Assembly (NCBI RefSeq): GCF_900110995.1
Contig: NZ_FOJF01000001.1
Span: 947,199-1,011,198 of the forward strand
DNA from: Chitinophaga sp. YR573
GTDB taxonomy: Bacteria > Bacteroidota > Bacteroidia > Chitinophagales > Chitinophagaceae
Length of the DNA: 64,000 nucleotides
Direction of reading: 5' to 3'
The translations under genes and the position numbers were made by a program. Below the pieces are notes generated by a model. That model ran no database searches. It was given only the letters and a program-made list of their open reading frames with translations, and had not been told where the DNA came from. Position 1 is the first letter of the stretch, and each line of letters opens with the position of its first letter. Below are positions 1 to 8,564 of the stretch, in pieces.

Positions 1-265
1 TTCTCTGGTAACCTATCATTGTAATTACCAATACGCTTCCGGTGGAAGCATCGATCGTAAACTTTCCCGCCTCATCACTAATAGAGAAGCGACTAGTGCC
101 TTTTAAGGTAACAGTTGCGCCGGGGACCGGGGTAGAATTACTTTTATTGATGATTCTACCACTTATCTTTATTGTTTGCGCAGAGAGGCTTATGCTGGAA
201 AGGAATCCCCAAAGGATACCCAATAGCGGTAATATCTGCAGGCAAATCTTTTTGGTTGATTTCAT
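1..265 (-). CDS. SusC/RagA-type TonB-dependent receptor, N-terminal part (cut by window edge)
   Basis: Reading leftward from an ATG at 263-265 gives an open frame of 88 codons that runs off the window. Residues 1-30 form a signal peptide (MKSTKKICLQ, hydrophobic core, then SLSAQ). They are followed by a carboxypeptidase-regulatory-like beta-sandwich: KISGRIINKSNSTPVPGATV, then SDEAGKFTID and VLVITMIGYQ. This is the usual N-terminal extension of SusC/RagA outer-membrane receptors, which import glycans or other large ligands with a SusD partner. No STN domain precedes it, so it is probably not of the FecR/ECF-controlled type. The plug and barrel lie outside the window, so another protein with the same domain cannot be excluded. 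Confidence 0.75.
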   Translation of the reverse strand, partial: MKSTKKICLQILPLLGILWGFLSSISLSAQTIKISGRIINKSNSTPVPGATVTLKGTSRFSISDEAGKFTIDASTGSVLVITMIGYQR

Positions 266-879
266 TTTTTAGAGTTTAACGTCTGTAGGTAATTATCCTC
301 AGGAGGCATTTTCAGCGAGGATGATATTTCATAAGGCTGGAATATTTGTAAAAAGAACCTGGCAATCTATTAGTGCCAATTCTTTTCAACAGCTTTCATT
401 GTTCTTATGAGCTAATGTCTAAATGTGGTTTGTGACGACTTCAGGTTTACCTGTTTTAGGTGACCAACAAAGCAGAGGGCGGTTAGGATCTGCTATATAA
501 GCAGAAAGACTAGCTAATAGGTCGCCAAACGAGGCATAGGCCAGCAAGTACAGCAGCAGCAATTCTAGTTTCATATACGTGGATTATATACTCGTAAAGC
601 TATTGCTATGTTGCCAGAAACCGGGGTGTCATATGATTCAAACTGGGGGGATGAATGTTACAAATAACTGAATATCAATGGTAATATTTCGATAGGCGGG
701 TCATTAACGGATACTCTTAGGGTCATTGGGGTTGTTCAGCAGATAACTGGTGTTGAGTCTGTTCTTTTTATCGATCAGCGTTACTGGTTCCTACCCAGAT
801 CAAACCATTATTATCCTGAACAACCCGGCTTACCAGTTCTGAAAACCGTCAGGATCTTTTAGGATTGCAATTAGGCGAT
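266..879. other. Gene-poor 614-base interval with a decayed sensor-gene remnant
   Basis: No intact gene was found between the receptor start and the fucosidase stop. The recognisable content is a frameshifted propeller-repeat remnant at about 704-849 (minus strand, listed separately). A 51-codon minus-strand frame at 419-574 starts MKLELLLLYLLAYASFGDLL but could not be assigned. The rest shows no convincing promoter, RNA gene or repeat. The interval looks like debris from a lost regulatory gene. Confidence 0.5.
704..849 (-). pseudogene. Remnant of a hybrid two-component sensor (Reg_prop propeller repeats)
   Basis: On the minus strand one frame reads ELVSRVVQDNNGLIWVGTSN and stops just after. 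The next frame continues IDKKNRLNTSYLLNNPNDPK-SI. Joined across one frameshift, this matches the periplasmic propeller repeat of Bacteroidota hybrid two-component sensors: a (V/I)..I.(E/Q)D..G.(I/L)W(V/I)GT core, a DKKTG-like turn, then NDPKSI. Those proteins are usually about 1,300 residues, so only about 45 survive. Its place between a SusC start and an alpha-fucosidase is where the regulator of a polysaccharide utilisation locus would be expected. The repeat assignment is from motif reading only. Confidence 0.6.
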
Positions 880-2529
880 CTATACGATCGCCCCTTCAAT
901 TTTTAATACAAATGCCTCTTTGCACGGAGGTTGTTGAGGTAACTGCACCTTTAGTCCTTCGGATGTTTGTTGAAAATTCAGCTTGTCATTTCCCAGCATG
1001 CTTACCTGGCTTATCTTTCCCATCTGATCATTTGCAGCCAATGTCTTAACTAAAGCAACTTTATCTGCCGGCCACCCCAGCATTATTGCATAAAGTGTTT
1101 TGCCCCTGGTCGTAAAACGAATATCTTCCGCTTCAAATGGTTTACCCTTCCCCTCATTAAAGCCCTGTGCGCTTAAAGCCACGACAGATTGTATGGCTGG
1201 TCCCTCTCCAAATGTTTTCCAGGGACGTGTGCTGTAAATTGCTTCGCTGTTGATCTGCATCCATGCGGCCACCTGTTCCACTACAGTGCGTTCTTCACTG
1301 TCGATAGTGCCATCACCACGTACTGGAACGTTAAGTAAAAGATTACCATTTTTACTTACCACATCGGCCAGAGTGTGTATTACTGTTTTGGCACTCTTAT
1401 AGCCTTTGTTATCAAACAGGCGGCGATCGTAATGCCAGCCACCGATACAGGTATCAGTTTGCCATGGCAGGGGTTCTATCTGGTTACTTTGTCCCCGCTC
1501 AATATCCCAGACCATGCATTTGCGTTGCTGTTCGTTTAACATTTTTCCAAATAGGGCAGCCTGTACTTTTCCATGTTTTTTTACGCTGGCGTTATAGAAG
1601 TGAGCTGCTATTTTCAGCCCTGCATCACTTACCTGCAAAAGCGGTAACACATTGTCATCAAAATAAATGAGCTCAGGACCATATTTATTGATCAGCTCAA
1701 GGGTCCGGTTTAAAAAACTATCACAGTAGGATTTGTCAGGTACATTTGCGCCATTACCCCAATCCCAATACCCACCCATACTACCATCATTAAGACTGTC
1801 CTTACTCAAATCGTGGTTTTGGGCATACAATTCCTGCGGATCATAACCATTCCACCACTTATTGCTGCCATCACCTTTAGTCAGTTTGCCATCATAAGGG
1901 ACACCCGCATAAGGGCCGCTTTTGTCTGAACGCTGGGCAACCTCATACCAGGTCCAGGCATGGGAGGCATGAACAGTGACACCAAAGGGCAGGCTTTGTT
2001 CCTTGGCTGCTTTTGCCCAACCACCAATGATATCTTTTTTAGGTCCTAGTTTAGTAGAATTCCAGTTGTGATATTTACTGGGGAATAGATCAAAATTATC
2101 GTGATGATTGGCCATGGCCATAAAATATTTGGCACCGGCTTTTTTGTATAAGGCAACCAGTTCTTCCGGGTTCCAGTTCTCTGCCTTCCATTCATTTATT
2201 ACATCCTTAAAACCAAATTTTGAAGGGTGTCCATATTTTTGTAAGTGATATTTATACTGGTCGCTACCTTCCTGATACATGCCACGAGCGTACCAGTCAC
2301 CATGTTCTGGCTGGCATTGCGGTCCCCAATGGGCCCAGATCCCAAACTTTGCATCACGGAACCAGTCTGGTACCTGATATTGCCCCAGCGAATCCCAGGT
2401 GGGCTGAAATGGACCGGATTCCATACGTGGAATCGGCAGAGATTTCAACAAACTACGTGCATAAAGATTAGATAGATATAAGGATGACAGCCCCGTAGCT
2501 AAACCTTTTATCAGCATTCTTCTTTTCAT
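880..2529 (-). CDS. Alpha-L-fucosidase, GH29 family, exported
   Basis: A 549-residue glycoside hydrolase expected to remove terminal L-fucose from glycans in the periplasm or at the cell surface. The N-terminus (MKRRMLIKGLATGLSSLYLS) is an export signal with a twin-arginine-like start. GH29 features include FGIWAHWGP (62-70), the substrate-pocket segment NHHDNFDLF (141-149), and LIYFDDN around residue 291, where the family's aspartate nucleophile is expected. Length fits the family. It diverges from an AraC-type regulator about 200 bases away, and a TAAGTTTG box (minus strand, 2578-2585) lies in the gap. Linkage specificity cannot be read from the sequence. Confidence 0.88.
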   Translation of the reverse strand: MKRRMLIKGLATGLSSLYLSNLYARSLLKSLPIPRMESGPFQPTWDSLGQYQVPDWFRDAKFGIWAHWGPQCQPEHGDWYARGMYQEGSDQYKYHLQKYGHPSKFGFKDVINEWKAENWNPEELVALYKKAGAKYFMAMANHHDNFDLFPSKYHNWNSTKLGPKKDIIGGWAKAAKEQSLPFGVTVHASHAWTWYEVAQRSDKSGPYAGVPYDGKLTKGDGSNKWWNGYDPQELYAQNHDLSKDSLNDGSMGGYWDWGNGANVPDKSYCDSFLNRTLELINKYGPELIYFDDNVLPLLQVSDAGLKIAAHFYNASVKKHGKVQAALFGKMLNEQQRKCMVWDIERGQSNQIEPLPWQTDTCIGGWHYDRRLFDNKGYKSAKTVIHTLADVVSKNGNLLLNVPVRGDGTIDSEERTVVEQVAAWMQINSEAIYSTRPWKTFGEGPAIQSVVALSAQGFNEGKGKPFEAEDIRFTTRGKTLYAIMLGWPADKVALVKTLAANDQMGKISQVSMLGNDKLNFQQTSEGLKVQLPQQPPCKEAFVLKIEGAIV

Positions 2530-2729
2530 GGAATTTACTTTTATTAAATACTTATAATGGCGACTAATAGTTTAAATCAAACTTACTTCGAAATACTTAC
2601 CAAACATTTGGCTTAATAGGACTTTTCTTTATACAAAACCGACTATTTGTTTATTATTGCTGTGGCGAAAAAGTGGAAGCTGCTTTCCAGACAGCTAATT
2701 CAATTGATATTGCTAATTAATTGCACAGC

Positions 2730-3611
2730 ATGATTAAAAGAGCGCTAAAACATACATTCACGTTATTAAACGTTGACCATGTAAAGCTGGACTCCAGATG
2801 GAATTACAAAAACGTGATTAGCCCATATTTCAGGCTATACTATATTGACGGCGGAGAGGGAGAAATCTGGGATGTTTCAGCTAAAATCAGACTTGAGCCC
2901 GGTTTTCTGTATATTATACCAAGCTTCACATTATGTAGCCTTGTATGCTCCAACCATCTTAGTCAGTATTTCGTCCAGTTTTTTGAGGAATCGTCGGATG
3001 GCATTTCTCTATTCGAAAATAACAGATCCATTCTTAAGGTAAAAGCGACTGAAATTGATATACTGAATTTTGCACGTTTACTGGAAATAAACCTGGGCAG
3101 GGGTATTAATCGTTCTGACAATCCGAGGATATATGAAAAAAATATATTCTATAGAGAGTATCAGGATCTTAATAACCTGCAAAGCATGTCAACATTCACG
3201 GAAACACATGGTATTCTCTTACAATTGGTCTCACGCTTTTTGACACAAGAGACATTTAAATATAAGGAAGGAGGTCATGTACCGGTTAAAATCCTAAATG
3301 CCATCAGTTATATTCAATTAAATCTAAGCCGCGATTTATCGGTAACCTATCTGGCGAAAAGAGCGAACCTTCATACAGATTATTTTTCACGACTCTTTCA
3401 TCAACACACCGGAGAAAGACCTGTAAAATACATACATGAAAAAAGAATCGAAAGAGCCCAATACCTGATTGTAACAACACAAATGACCTTTTCCGAAATT
3501 GCCACACAAACAGGTTTTGAAAATGTATTTTACTTCTCTAAAATTTTTAAAAAAACTACAGGAATGTCTCCGGGGAACTATAAAAAACAAATGAATATGG
3601 TTAGCTTTTAA
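2730..3611 (+). CDS. AraC-family transcriptional regulator
   Basis: About 293 residues. The N-terminal half (1-170) is a cupin-like sensing domain (YYIDGGEGEIWDVS, LEPGFLYIIPSFT). The last 100 residues are a double helix-turn-helix of the AraC/XylS type (LSVTYLAKRANLHTDYFSRL, then MTFSEIATQTGFENVFYFSK and FKKTTGMSPGNYKK). The ATG at 2730 is preferred to an in-frame TTG three codons upstream. Being divergent from the GH29 fucosidase, it is a likely local activator of that gene. The shared gap contains a CCAAA-CA-TTTGG inverted repeat at 2600-2611 that could be an operator. The inducing sugar is unknown. Confidence 0.87.
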   Translation: MIKRALKHTFTLLNVDHVKLDSRWNYKNVISPYFRLYYIDGGEGEIWDVSAKIRLEPGFLYIIPSFTLCSLVCSNHLSQYFVQFFEESSDGISLFENNRSILKVKATEIDILNFARLLEINLGRGINRSDNPRIYEKNIFYREYQDLNNLQSMSTFTETHGILLQLVSRFLTQETFKYKEGGHVPVKILNAISYIQLNLSRDLSVTYLAKRANLHTDYFSRLFHQHTGERPVKYIHEKRIERAQYLIVTTQMTFSEIATQTGFENVFYFSKIFKKTTGMSPGNYKKQMNMVSF

Positions 3612-3667
3612 ATGGCTGGTAATCTGTATCTGACTTTTCTTTAACTTATACATAAAGATTAACCAAC

Positions 3668-3997
3668 ATGAAGACAAACACAATAGATCCTGAAGCTATA
3701 TACAAAGCCATTTTTGATGTAGTGCGCAGCATACCCAAAGGCCGGGTTAGCAGTTATGGTGCGATAGCTAAGGCCGTAGGACTGAAGTCGGGGGCAAGAA
3801 TGGTTGGTCGGGCTATGAGTCTCACGATGGGCGTGAAACCCGCTGTACCCGTCCAAAGGGTAGTAAACAGTACAGGGGTCCTGAGCGGGGACAACGGGCA
3901 ACGGCAAAAAAAACTGGAAGCAGAAGGCATAACCGTAAATACCGGCAGAATAGTAAACTTCAAAAAAATATTCTGGGACCCGATGAAAGAATTGTGA
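3668..3997 (+). CDS. MGMT-family alkyltransferase-like protein lacking the active cysteine
   Basis: A 109-residue single-domain protein of the O6-alkylguanine-DNA alkyltransferase fold, here only its DNA-binding half. RVSSYGAIAKAVG (26-38) and ARMVGRAM (43-50) correspond to the recognition helix and arginine finger. The catalytic PCHR motif reads PVQR (61-64), so both the alkyl-accepting cysteine and its histidine partner are replaced. Alkyltransferase-like (ATL) proteins also lack the cysteine; they bind alkylated guanine and flag it for nucleotide-excision repair. Known ATLs generally keep the histidine, so this is a divergent member. It lies 78 bases upstream of ada, in the same direction. 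Confidence 0.85.
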   Translation: MKTNTIDPEAIYKAIFDVVRSIPKGRVSSYGAIAKAVGLKSGARMVGRAMSLTMGVKPAVPVQRVVNSTGVLSGDNGQRQKKLEAEGITVNTGRIVNFKKIFWDPMKEL

Positions 3998-4028
3998 TTT
4001 GTGGTCGAAATACTTGTTAAGTTTTCGG

Positions 4029-4059
4029 TTGTGTGCCGAAACGGGTAAGTCTATCTTTG
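4029..4059 (+). promoter_or_regulatory. Bacteroidota-type promoter of the ada gene
   Basis: TTG at 4029-4031, a 20-base spacer, then TATCTTTG at 4052-4059 fit the Bacteroidota sigma-A pattern TTG-N19/20-TAnnTTTG. The ATG follows at 4076, giving a leader of roughly ten bases, so ada should have its own promoter separate from the upstream ATL-like gene. Confidence 0.55.
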
Positions 4060-4075
4060 AAAAAAAGAAATAATA

Positions 4076-5113
4076 ATGCTGACTAAAGAAATGATGTACA
4101 AAGCAATTATCGAAAAAGACATCAGTTTCGAAGGAACATTCATAACAGCAGTTAAAACCACTGGAATATTTTGTAGGCCCACCTGTACTGCACGGAAGCC
4201 TAAAGCAGAAAATGTAGAATTCTTTAAAACGACCAGCGAAGCCATATTGAAAGGATACAGACCTTGTAAAGTTTGTAACCCACTGGAAAAAATAGGAGAA
4301 ACCCCTGATTCTATTAAAGAGATTTTAAACGCATTAAATGCGGATCCATCATTAAAATTTAAGGACTGGGATTTAATTCAAAAAGGTATTGAACCGAGTG
4401 CTATAAGAAGATGGTTTTTAAAAAATCATGGTATTACATTTCATGCTTATCAACGGATGTTTCGTATTAATGCGGCCTTTAAAAAAATACAAGAAGGAGA
4501 AGCGGTTACGGCTGTTGCTTTTGGTGCAGGCTATGAATCCTTAAGTGGCTTTGGAGACTCTTTTAAATCTGTTTTTGGCGTATCTCCTTCAAATAGTAAA
4601 GACAAACAGGTTATAAACATTACCCGGCTTGAAACTCCGTTGGGAACGATGTTTGCCTGTGCTGTTGAGCAAGGCATCTGTCTTTTAGAATTTACAGACC
4701 GAAAAATGCTGGAAACAGAATTGAAAACACTGGCAAAAAGATTAAATGCCAATATTATTCTGGGAGCTAACAGGCATTTTGATTTATTAAAGCAAGAGCT
4801 TGACGAATATTTTGAAGGAAAGAGAAAACAGTTTACGGTACCATTGTTTACCCCGGGAACAGCATTCCAACAATTAGTATGGAAAACCTTACAAACAATC
4901 CCATACGGAGCAACACATTCTTATAAACAACAATCAATAGCTATTAATAATCCCGAAGCAGTTCGTGCTGTTGCCAACGCCAATGGAATGAATCGGATTT
5001 CGATCATTATTCCGTGCCATCGCGTAATTGGCGAAGATGGAAAGCTAATGGGTTATGGAGGTGGATTATTTAGGAAAAAGTGGTTACTCGACATGGAAAA
5101 ATCAAATTGCTGA
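4076..5113 (+). CDS. ada: Ada: methylphosphotriester / O6-methylguanine methyltransferase and regulator
   Basis: A 345-residue three-part Ada. Residues 1-70 are the zinc-binding methylphosphotriester acceptor domain with four cysteines (FCRPTC, C33/C37; PCKVC, C64/C67), C33 being the expected methyl acceptor. Residues about 75-172 are an AraC-type DNA-binding domain (PSAIRRWFLKNHGITFHAYQ, VTAVAFGAGYESLSGFGDSF). Residues about 180-345 are the O6-alkylguanine methyltransferase domain with an intact IIPCHRVIG motif (C314) and a GYGGG segment. It repairs methylated phosphates and guanines and, once methylated, activates the adaptive response. Length is close to E. coli Ada (354). Confidence 0.95.
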   Translation: MLTKEMMYKAIIEKDISFEGTFITAVKTTGIFCRPTCTARKPKAENVEFFKTTSEAILKGYRPCKVCNPLEKIGETPDSIKEILNALNADPSLKFKDWDLIQKGIEPSAIRRWFLKNHGITFHAYQRMFRINAAFKKIQEGEAVTAVAFGAGYESLSGFGDSFKSVFGVSPSNSKDKQVINITRLETPLGTMFACAVEQGICLLEFTDRKMLETELKTLAKRLNANIILGANRHFDLLKQELDEYFEGKRKQFTVPLFTPGTAFQQLVWKTLQTIPYGATHSYKQQSIAINNPEAVRAVANANGMNRISIIIPCHRVIGEDGKLMGYGGGLFRKKWLLDMEKSNC

Positions 5114-5201
5114 TTTTCTTCCGTATGCTGTATTTAATGTCAACATTCGTTAAACAGGATTCAATTGAAATACATACTGCATAATCTTTAGTTCGCAGGT
5201 T

Positions 5202-5567
5202 TTACTTTTTATTCATGATCTGATTTCTATGTTCATTACCCCATGTCGCCAATTCTTTGACAACTGAATTTAGTGTTTGCCCATACGCTGTTATTTCATA
5301 ATTGAAACTTACAGGTCTCTTAGCTATAAGTTCTTTTTTAACCAATCCGTTTATTTCAAGATCCTGCAATTCTTTTGACAACATTTTCGACCCAATTCCT
5401 TCTATGATCATTTGAAGATCCACGAATCTTTTGGGACCAAAGGTCAATGCGGCTATAATGCGGATCTTCCATTTACCACTCAGGATATCCATTGTATCAT
5501 TGATCCCTTTCATTTGCTTCATGCAATCAGTATACACAGGTGTAGGTGTACATATGTCTTTTTCCAT
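5202..5567 (-). CDS. HxlR-family winged-helix regulator
   Basis: A 121-residue MarR-like HxlR protein. CTPTPVYTDCMKQMKGINDT near the N-terminus precedes the family core ILSGKWKIRIIAALTFGPKR and the ELQDLEINGLVKKE wing region. HxlR proteins are dimeric, and many sense thiol-reactive electrophiles through an N-terminal cysteine; C6 or C15 could serve here. It diverges from an SDR oxidoreductase across 102 bases containing an 18-bp palindrome, the usual layout for a repressor of a detoxifying reductase. Confidence 0.9.
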   Translation of the reverse strand: MEKDICTPTPVYTDCMKQMKGINDTMDILSGKWKIRIIAALTFGPKRFVDLQMIIEGIGSKMLSKELQDLEINGLVKKELIAKRPVSFNYEITAYGQTLNSVVKELATWGNEHRNQIMNKK

Positions 5568-5598
5568 TTTATAACATGTTGATTACCTGTTAAAGTAT

Positions 5599-5616
5599 AC
5601 TTCCCAAAAGGGAAGT
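5599..5616. promoter_or_regulatory. 18-bp palindrome, probable HxlR operator
   Basis: ACTTCCCAAAAGGGAAGT has perfect 7-base arms and a four-base centre. It lies midway between the divergent HxlR and SDR starts, 32 bases from one and 54 from the other. Symmetry and position suit binding by an HxlR dimer controlling both genes. Confidence 0.6.
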
Positions 5617-5669
5617 TTCATTTTTTGTAAAATTACTCCATTTACTTTTAGCAGTATAAAGTTGAAAAA

Positions 5670-6422
5670 ATGAATTTAAATCTAAATGGCAAAGTAGCAA
5701 TTGTTACTGGTGCTTCAAAAGGTATAGGAGCTGGCATTGCAAAGCAGCTCGCTAAAGAAGGTGTAAAAGTTGTAGTCAACTATGCTTCCGGTGAGTCAGA
5801 CGCAGATAAAGTAGTAGGCGAAATTCTTTCTGAAGGAGGAATTGCCCTGGCTATAAAGGCGGATGTCACCAGCGCTTCAGACGTTAAACGGCTTTTTGAA
5901 AAAGCCCACGGCACATTCGGCAGAATCGATATCCTCGTCAATAATGCGGGCATTTTTAAGTTTGGCCCTATCGAATCTGTAACAGAGGATGTATTCAAAA
6001 ACCAGTTTAATATTAATGTGTGGGGGCCGGTATTAACAACACAGGAGGCGTTGAAATATTTCCCCGCAACCGGTGGCAACATCGTTAACATCAGCTCTTC
6101 TGCAAGTCAGAATCCCACGGCCAATGGAAGTATATATGCTGCTACAAAAGCCGCTCTCGATGCGATGACTGTCGCACTCTCCAGAGAACTGGCAATACGT
6201 AACATCCGCGTGAATACGATAGCTCCAGGGCCAACAGTAACTGAAGGTGTGAAGGAAATGGGGGTATTAGGTACGGATGCTGAACAATATATGATTAATG
6301 CGACGCCGATGGGTAGACTTGGTCAGCCCGATGATATCGCATCTGTTGTAGTATTTATTGTTTCCGACGCGGCAGGATGGGTAACAGGTGACAGGATTAA
6401 GGCTTCGGGAGGGCTTCAATAA
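5670..6422 (+). CDS. Short-chain dehydrogenase/reductase (classical SDR)
   Basis: A 250-residue classical SDR: TGASKGIG (13-20) for the nucleotide, NNAG (91-94), catalytic serine in ISSSAS (142-144), and the YAATK active site (Y156, K160). The C-terminal GWVTGDRIKASGG segment is typical of 3-oxoacyl-ACP-reductase/glucose-dehydrogenase-like SDRs. The substrate cannot be told from the sequence. Control by the neighbouring HxlR repressor suggests induction by a reactive carbonyl or quinone. No Shine-Dalgarno sequence is visible, as is usual in this phylum. A strong terminator follows. Confidence 0.9.
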   Translation: MNLNLNGKVAIVTGASKGIGAGIAKQLAKEGVKVVVNYASGESDADKVVGEILSEGGIALAIKADVTSASDVKRLFEKAHGTFGRIDILVNNAGIFKFGPIESVTEDVFKNQFNINVWGPVLTTQEALKYFPATGGNIVNISSSASQNPTANGSIYAATKAALDAMTVALSRELAIRNIRVNTIAPGPTVTEGVKEMGVLGTDAEQYMINATPMGRLGQPDDIASVVVFIVSDAAGWVTGDRIKASGGLQ

Positions 6423-6450
6423 TAATATACACACTGTAGCCCGCAAATCA

Positions 6451-6487
6451 AATGGGAATAATCAAGCATGATTATTCCCATTTTTTT
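6451..6487 (+). terminator. Rho-independent terminator after the SDR gene
   Basis: A perfect stem (AATGGGAATAATC paired with GATTATTCCCATT) around a six-base loop at 6451-6482, with a T run to 6487. It lies 29 bases past the SDR stop. Confidence 0.85.
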
Positions 6488-6575
6488 GTTTGGATGCAGG
6501 CAAAAACCTGTCAGCCATTGAAGTATTTATTGGCTTTTTAACTACTTCTTCCTGTCGGGTTAAATATATATTTTG

Positions 6576-7244
6576 TTATTTAACAGCTTTTAGTCGAAAC
6601 CCTATTTCAACCTCTTTGCTGATCATCCAGTTTTCCGGACTACCTTCAGTTTTGTAATTAATGCCCCACACTGTTCTGTCAATCACAAATTTTGCACTTG
6701 CAGTAACATCATTCTCACTAACAGCAATCTGCGCCGGAAAAGTAATGTTCAGGGTACTATCTTTCAATGTCAGATTACCACTTATAAGATGAGTAGCGCC
6801 TGGTATGAGGCTTTTTCCCTTTGCACTGTCATAAGGTGCTACGCCGGTGATAACGAATTTAGCGTTAGGATATTTGGCTACATTAAAGAAGTCAGGGCTT
6901 TTCAGGTGGCCATCAAGCTCAGTTGATTTTTTATCTTTCTCTGTAACAGAGGCCGGATCTGTGACAAGTGTATTCATATTCACTTCGAAACTTCCGCCAG
7001 TAAGTACACCATTTTCAACATTAAGACTTCCACCAGCTACCTTAATGTCTCCGAAACGTGGTGCGAATCCACCTTTGTGAGTAGCACGCCACTGAACAGA
7101 TGTGGCTGTTGTGTCAATGGTATAGGCGCTACCAGTGGTTGCTGCAGCTTCTTTTTTCTCTTCAGTTTTTGCATGATCCTGTGAAGGACCACCACATGCT
7201 GCCAATGTCAGGAGTAAAATAAAGGGTGATAATGTTTGTTTCAT
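6576..7244 (-). CDS. YceI-family lipoprotein
   Basis: A 222-residue lipoprotein: signal peptide with lipobox LAAC (C17), a charged, alanine-rich linker to about residue 40, then a YceI-type lipocalin-like barrel (YTIDTTATSVQWRATHKGGF, LKSPDFFNVAKYPNAKFVIT, VWGINYKTEG). YceI proteins bind long isoprenoid or amphiphilic molecules in an eight-stranded barrel; the physiological ligand is usually unknown. It converges on the SDR gene and probably forms its own unit, since a hairpin separates it from the minus-strand gene upstream. Confidence 0.9.
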   Translation of the reverse strand: MKQTLSPFILLLTLAACGGPSQDHAKTEEKKEAAATTGSAYTIDTTATSVQWRATHKGGFAPRFGDIKVAGGSLNVENGVLTGGSFEVNMNTLVTDPASVTEKDKKSTELDGHLKSPDFFNVAKYPNAKFVITGVAPYDSAKGKSLIPGATHLISGNLTLKDSTLNITFPAQIAVSENDVTASAKFVIDRTVWGINYKTEGSPENWMISKEVEIGFRLKAVK

Positions 7245-7346
7245 CTTATTGTTTTTTAATATTTTATTTAATAAAATAATTAATGATGCTAACCCGAATC
7301 TAGGTTATTTATTCAGAAAAGAATGCGTAAGCCCAATAATATAAGA

Positions 7347-7370
7347 AGCCGGAATAAAAATATTCCGGCT
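7347..7370 (-). terminator. Hairpin terminator downstream of the outer-membrane protein gene
   Basis: A perfect ten-base stem AGCCGGAATA / TATTCCGGCT with a four-base loop. On the minus strand it is followed by a U-rich stretch (TCTTATATTATT). It lies 90 bases past the end of the 7461-8423 gene. Confidence 0.65.
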
Positions 7371-7460
7371 ATTACCTAAACCTACAATTGTTACACTGTT
7401 AGTGGTAACGATAAAGTTTTTTTTCTCTTAACATCAATATGACAAGACAGCACAATACTG

Positions 7461-8423
7461 TTAAAACTGGTAGCTGATACCAGTCTGGAAAATAAATGAG
7501 TTCTGCTGGTAAGAAACGTTTGAGATCCGGTCATTCAATTTACCGAATCCATTGAAGGATACTTTCTGATCCATATTGAATGTCTCCAGCCGCTGCATAA
7601 ATGTATGGCCGGCTACGAGATTCAGCTTCCATCTGTTGCCCATTTTCAGGTCATAAATGAGCCCGGCACTACTCTGCCGCAAATGCAGGTACTGCTCTTT
7701 CCCTTCTTCATTCAAACGGTACATACTTCCACCGATGCTAAGCGTAACACCCAGGGATTGAGCTTGTGATAACTTATACTTTAATGAGGCCCTCGCCGGC
7801 AAGAGTGCAGTAAAGTTCAATTTTTTGCTAATTGTCCAATCAACATCAGGTAATGGCAACAAATATTGGCCGGCATAGTTGCTGACATAAGTAACAGTAA
7901 CTCCGTATTTGAATGATTTGTTTTGATGGAACCCGATCCTTACACCGGCCGTGTAAAGAAAATCCTCTTCTTTGATGCTTCGTTTAAAATCAGAACCTAC
8001 TGATACAATGCCGATCAGCGAGATACTGGTAGCGCGGGATAATGAATAACTGAACAGTAAAGGAACACCGAGAGAATGGAAATTGGTGCTGCCTATATTC
8101 TTTTCATTTGAAAGCAACAATCCCTGGTAGCGTATACCCGTTCTGACATAAACCGGATGCGGAGAAGAAAAATTTTTATAAACAGGTATACCGATATCTG
8201 CTGTAGGTAATTGCATTGTGAATGTGTGACCATCAACTGTTATAGGCGCCACCTGGTCAGTGATAGTAATACCACCCAACCGTGGCGATGTTGTAATTAA
8301 TTTTGAACGTGCACTGCTATCAGTATTTTGGGAATAACCAAGTACTGGCAATAACAGGCAGATAAGAAGTATACTCCTCAGTTGCAAAGGATATTTTACA
8401 GAAGTGATCAGATTAGCATGCAT
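7461..8423 (-). CDS. Predicted outer-membrane beta-barrel protein (DUF6268-like)
   Basis: 320 residues with a signal peptide (LRSILLICLLLPVLGYSQ, about 16-32) and a body of alternating hydrophobic strands ending ISYQF, the terminal aromatic signature of outer-membrane barrels. It reads like the DUF6268 family of Bacteroidota, which has no assigned function. It lies 141 bases downstream of the LytTR response regulator on the same strand, so it may be co-transcribed with, or a target of, that two-component pair. No enzymatic motif is visible. Confidence 0.65.
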   Translation of the reverse strand: MHANLITSVKYPLQLRSILLICLLLPVLGYSQNTDSSARSKLITTSPRLGGITITDQVAPITVDGHTFTMQLPTADIGIPVYKNFSSPHPVYVRTGIRYQGLLLSNEKNIGSTNFHSLGVPLLFSYSLSRATSISLIGIVSVGSDFKRSIKEEDFLYTAGVRIGFHQNKSFKYGVTVTYVSNYAGQYLLPLPDVDWTISKKLNFTALLPARASLKYKLSQAQSLGVTLSIGGSMYRLNEEGKEQYLHLRQSSAGLIYDLKMGNRWKLNLVAGHTFMQRLETFNMDQKVSFNGFGKLNDRISNVSYQQNSFIFQTGISYQF

Positions 8424-8564
8424 ATATTAAATTTTACTTTGTTATCAGCATGCTAAATTATCACAGCTTGTAAAGCATTATGGAAGCACGGCAATGAACA
8501 GAGCAAATCTGCATTTAAGATGGCTGAAACCAGTCACGAACTGTACGGGGAAGAAAGGAGTAGA

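Noticed and set aside
419..574. A 51-codon minus-strand frame with a hydrophobic start and the tail VVTNHI
   Set aside because: No recognisable family, no promoter and a location amid a decayed gene. It may be a chance frame or another remnant, so it is not annotated as a gene.
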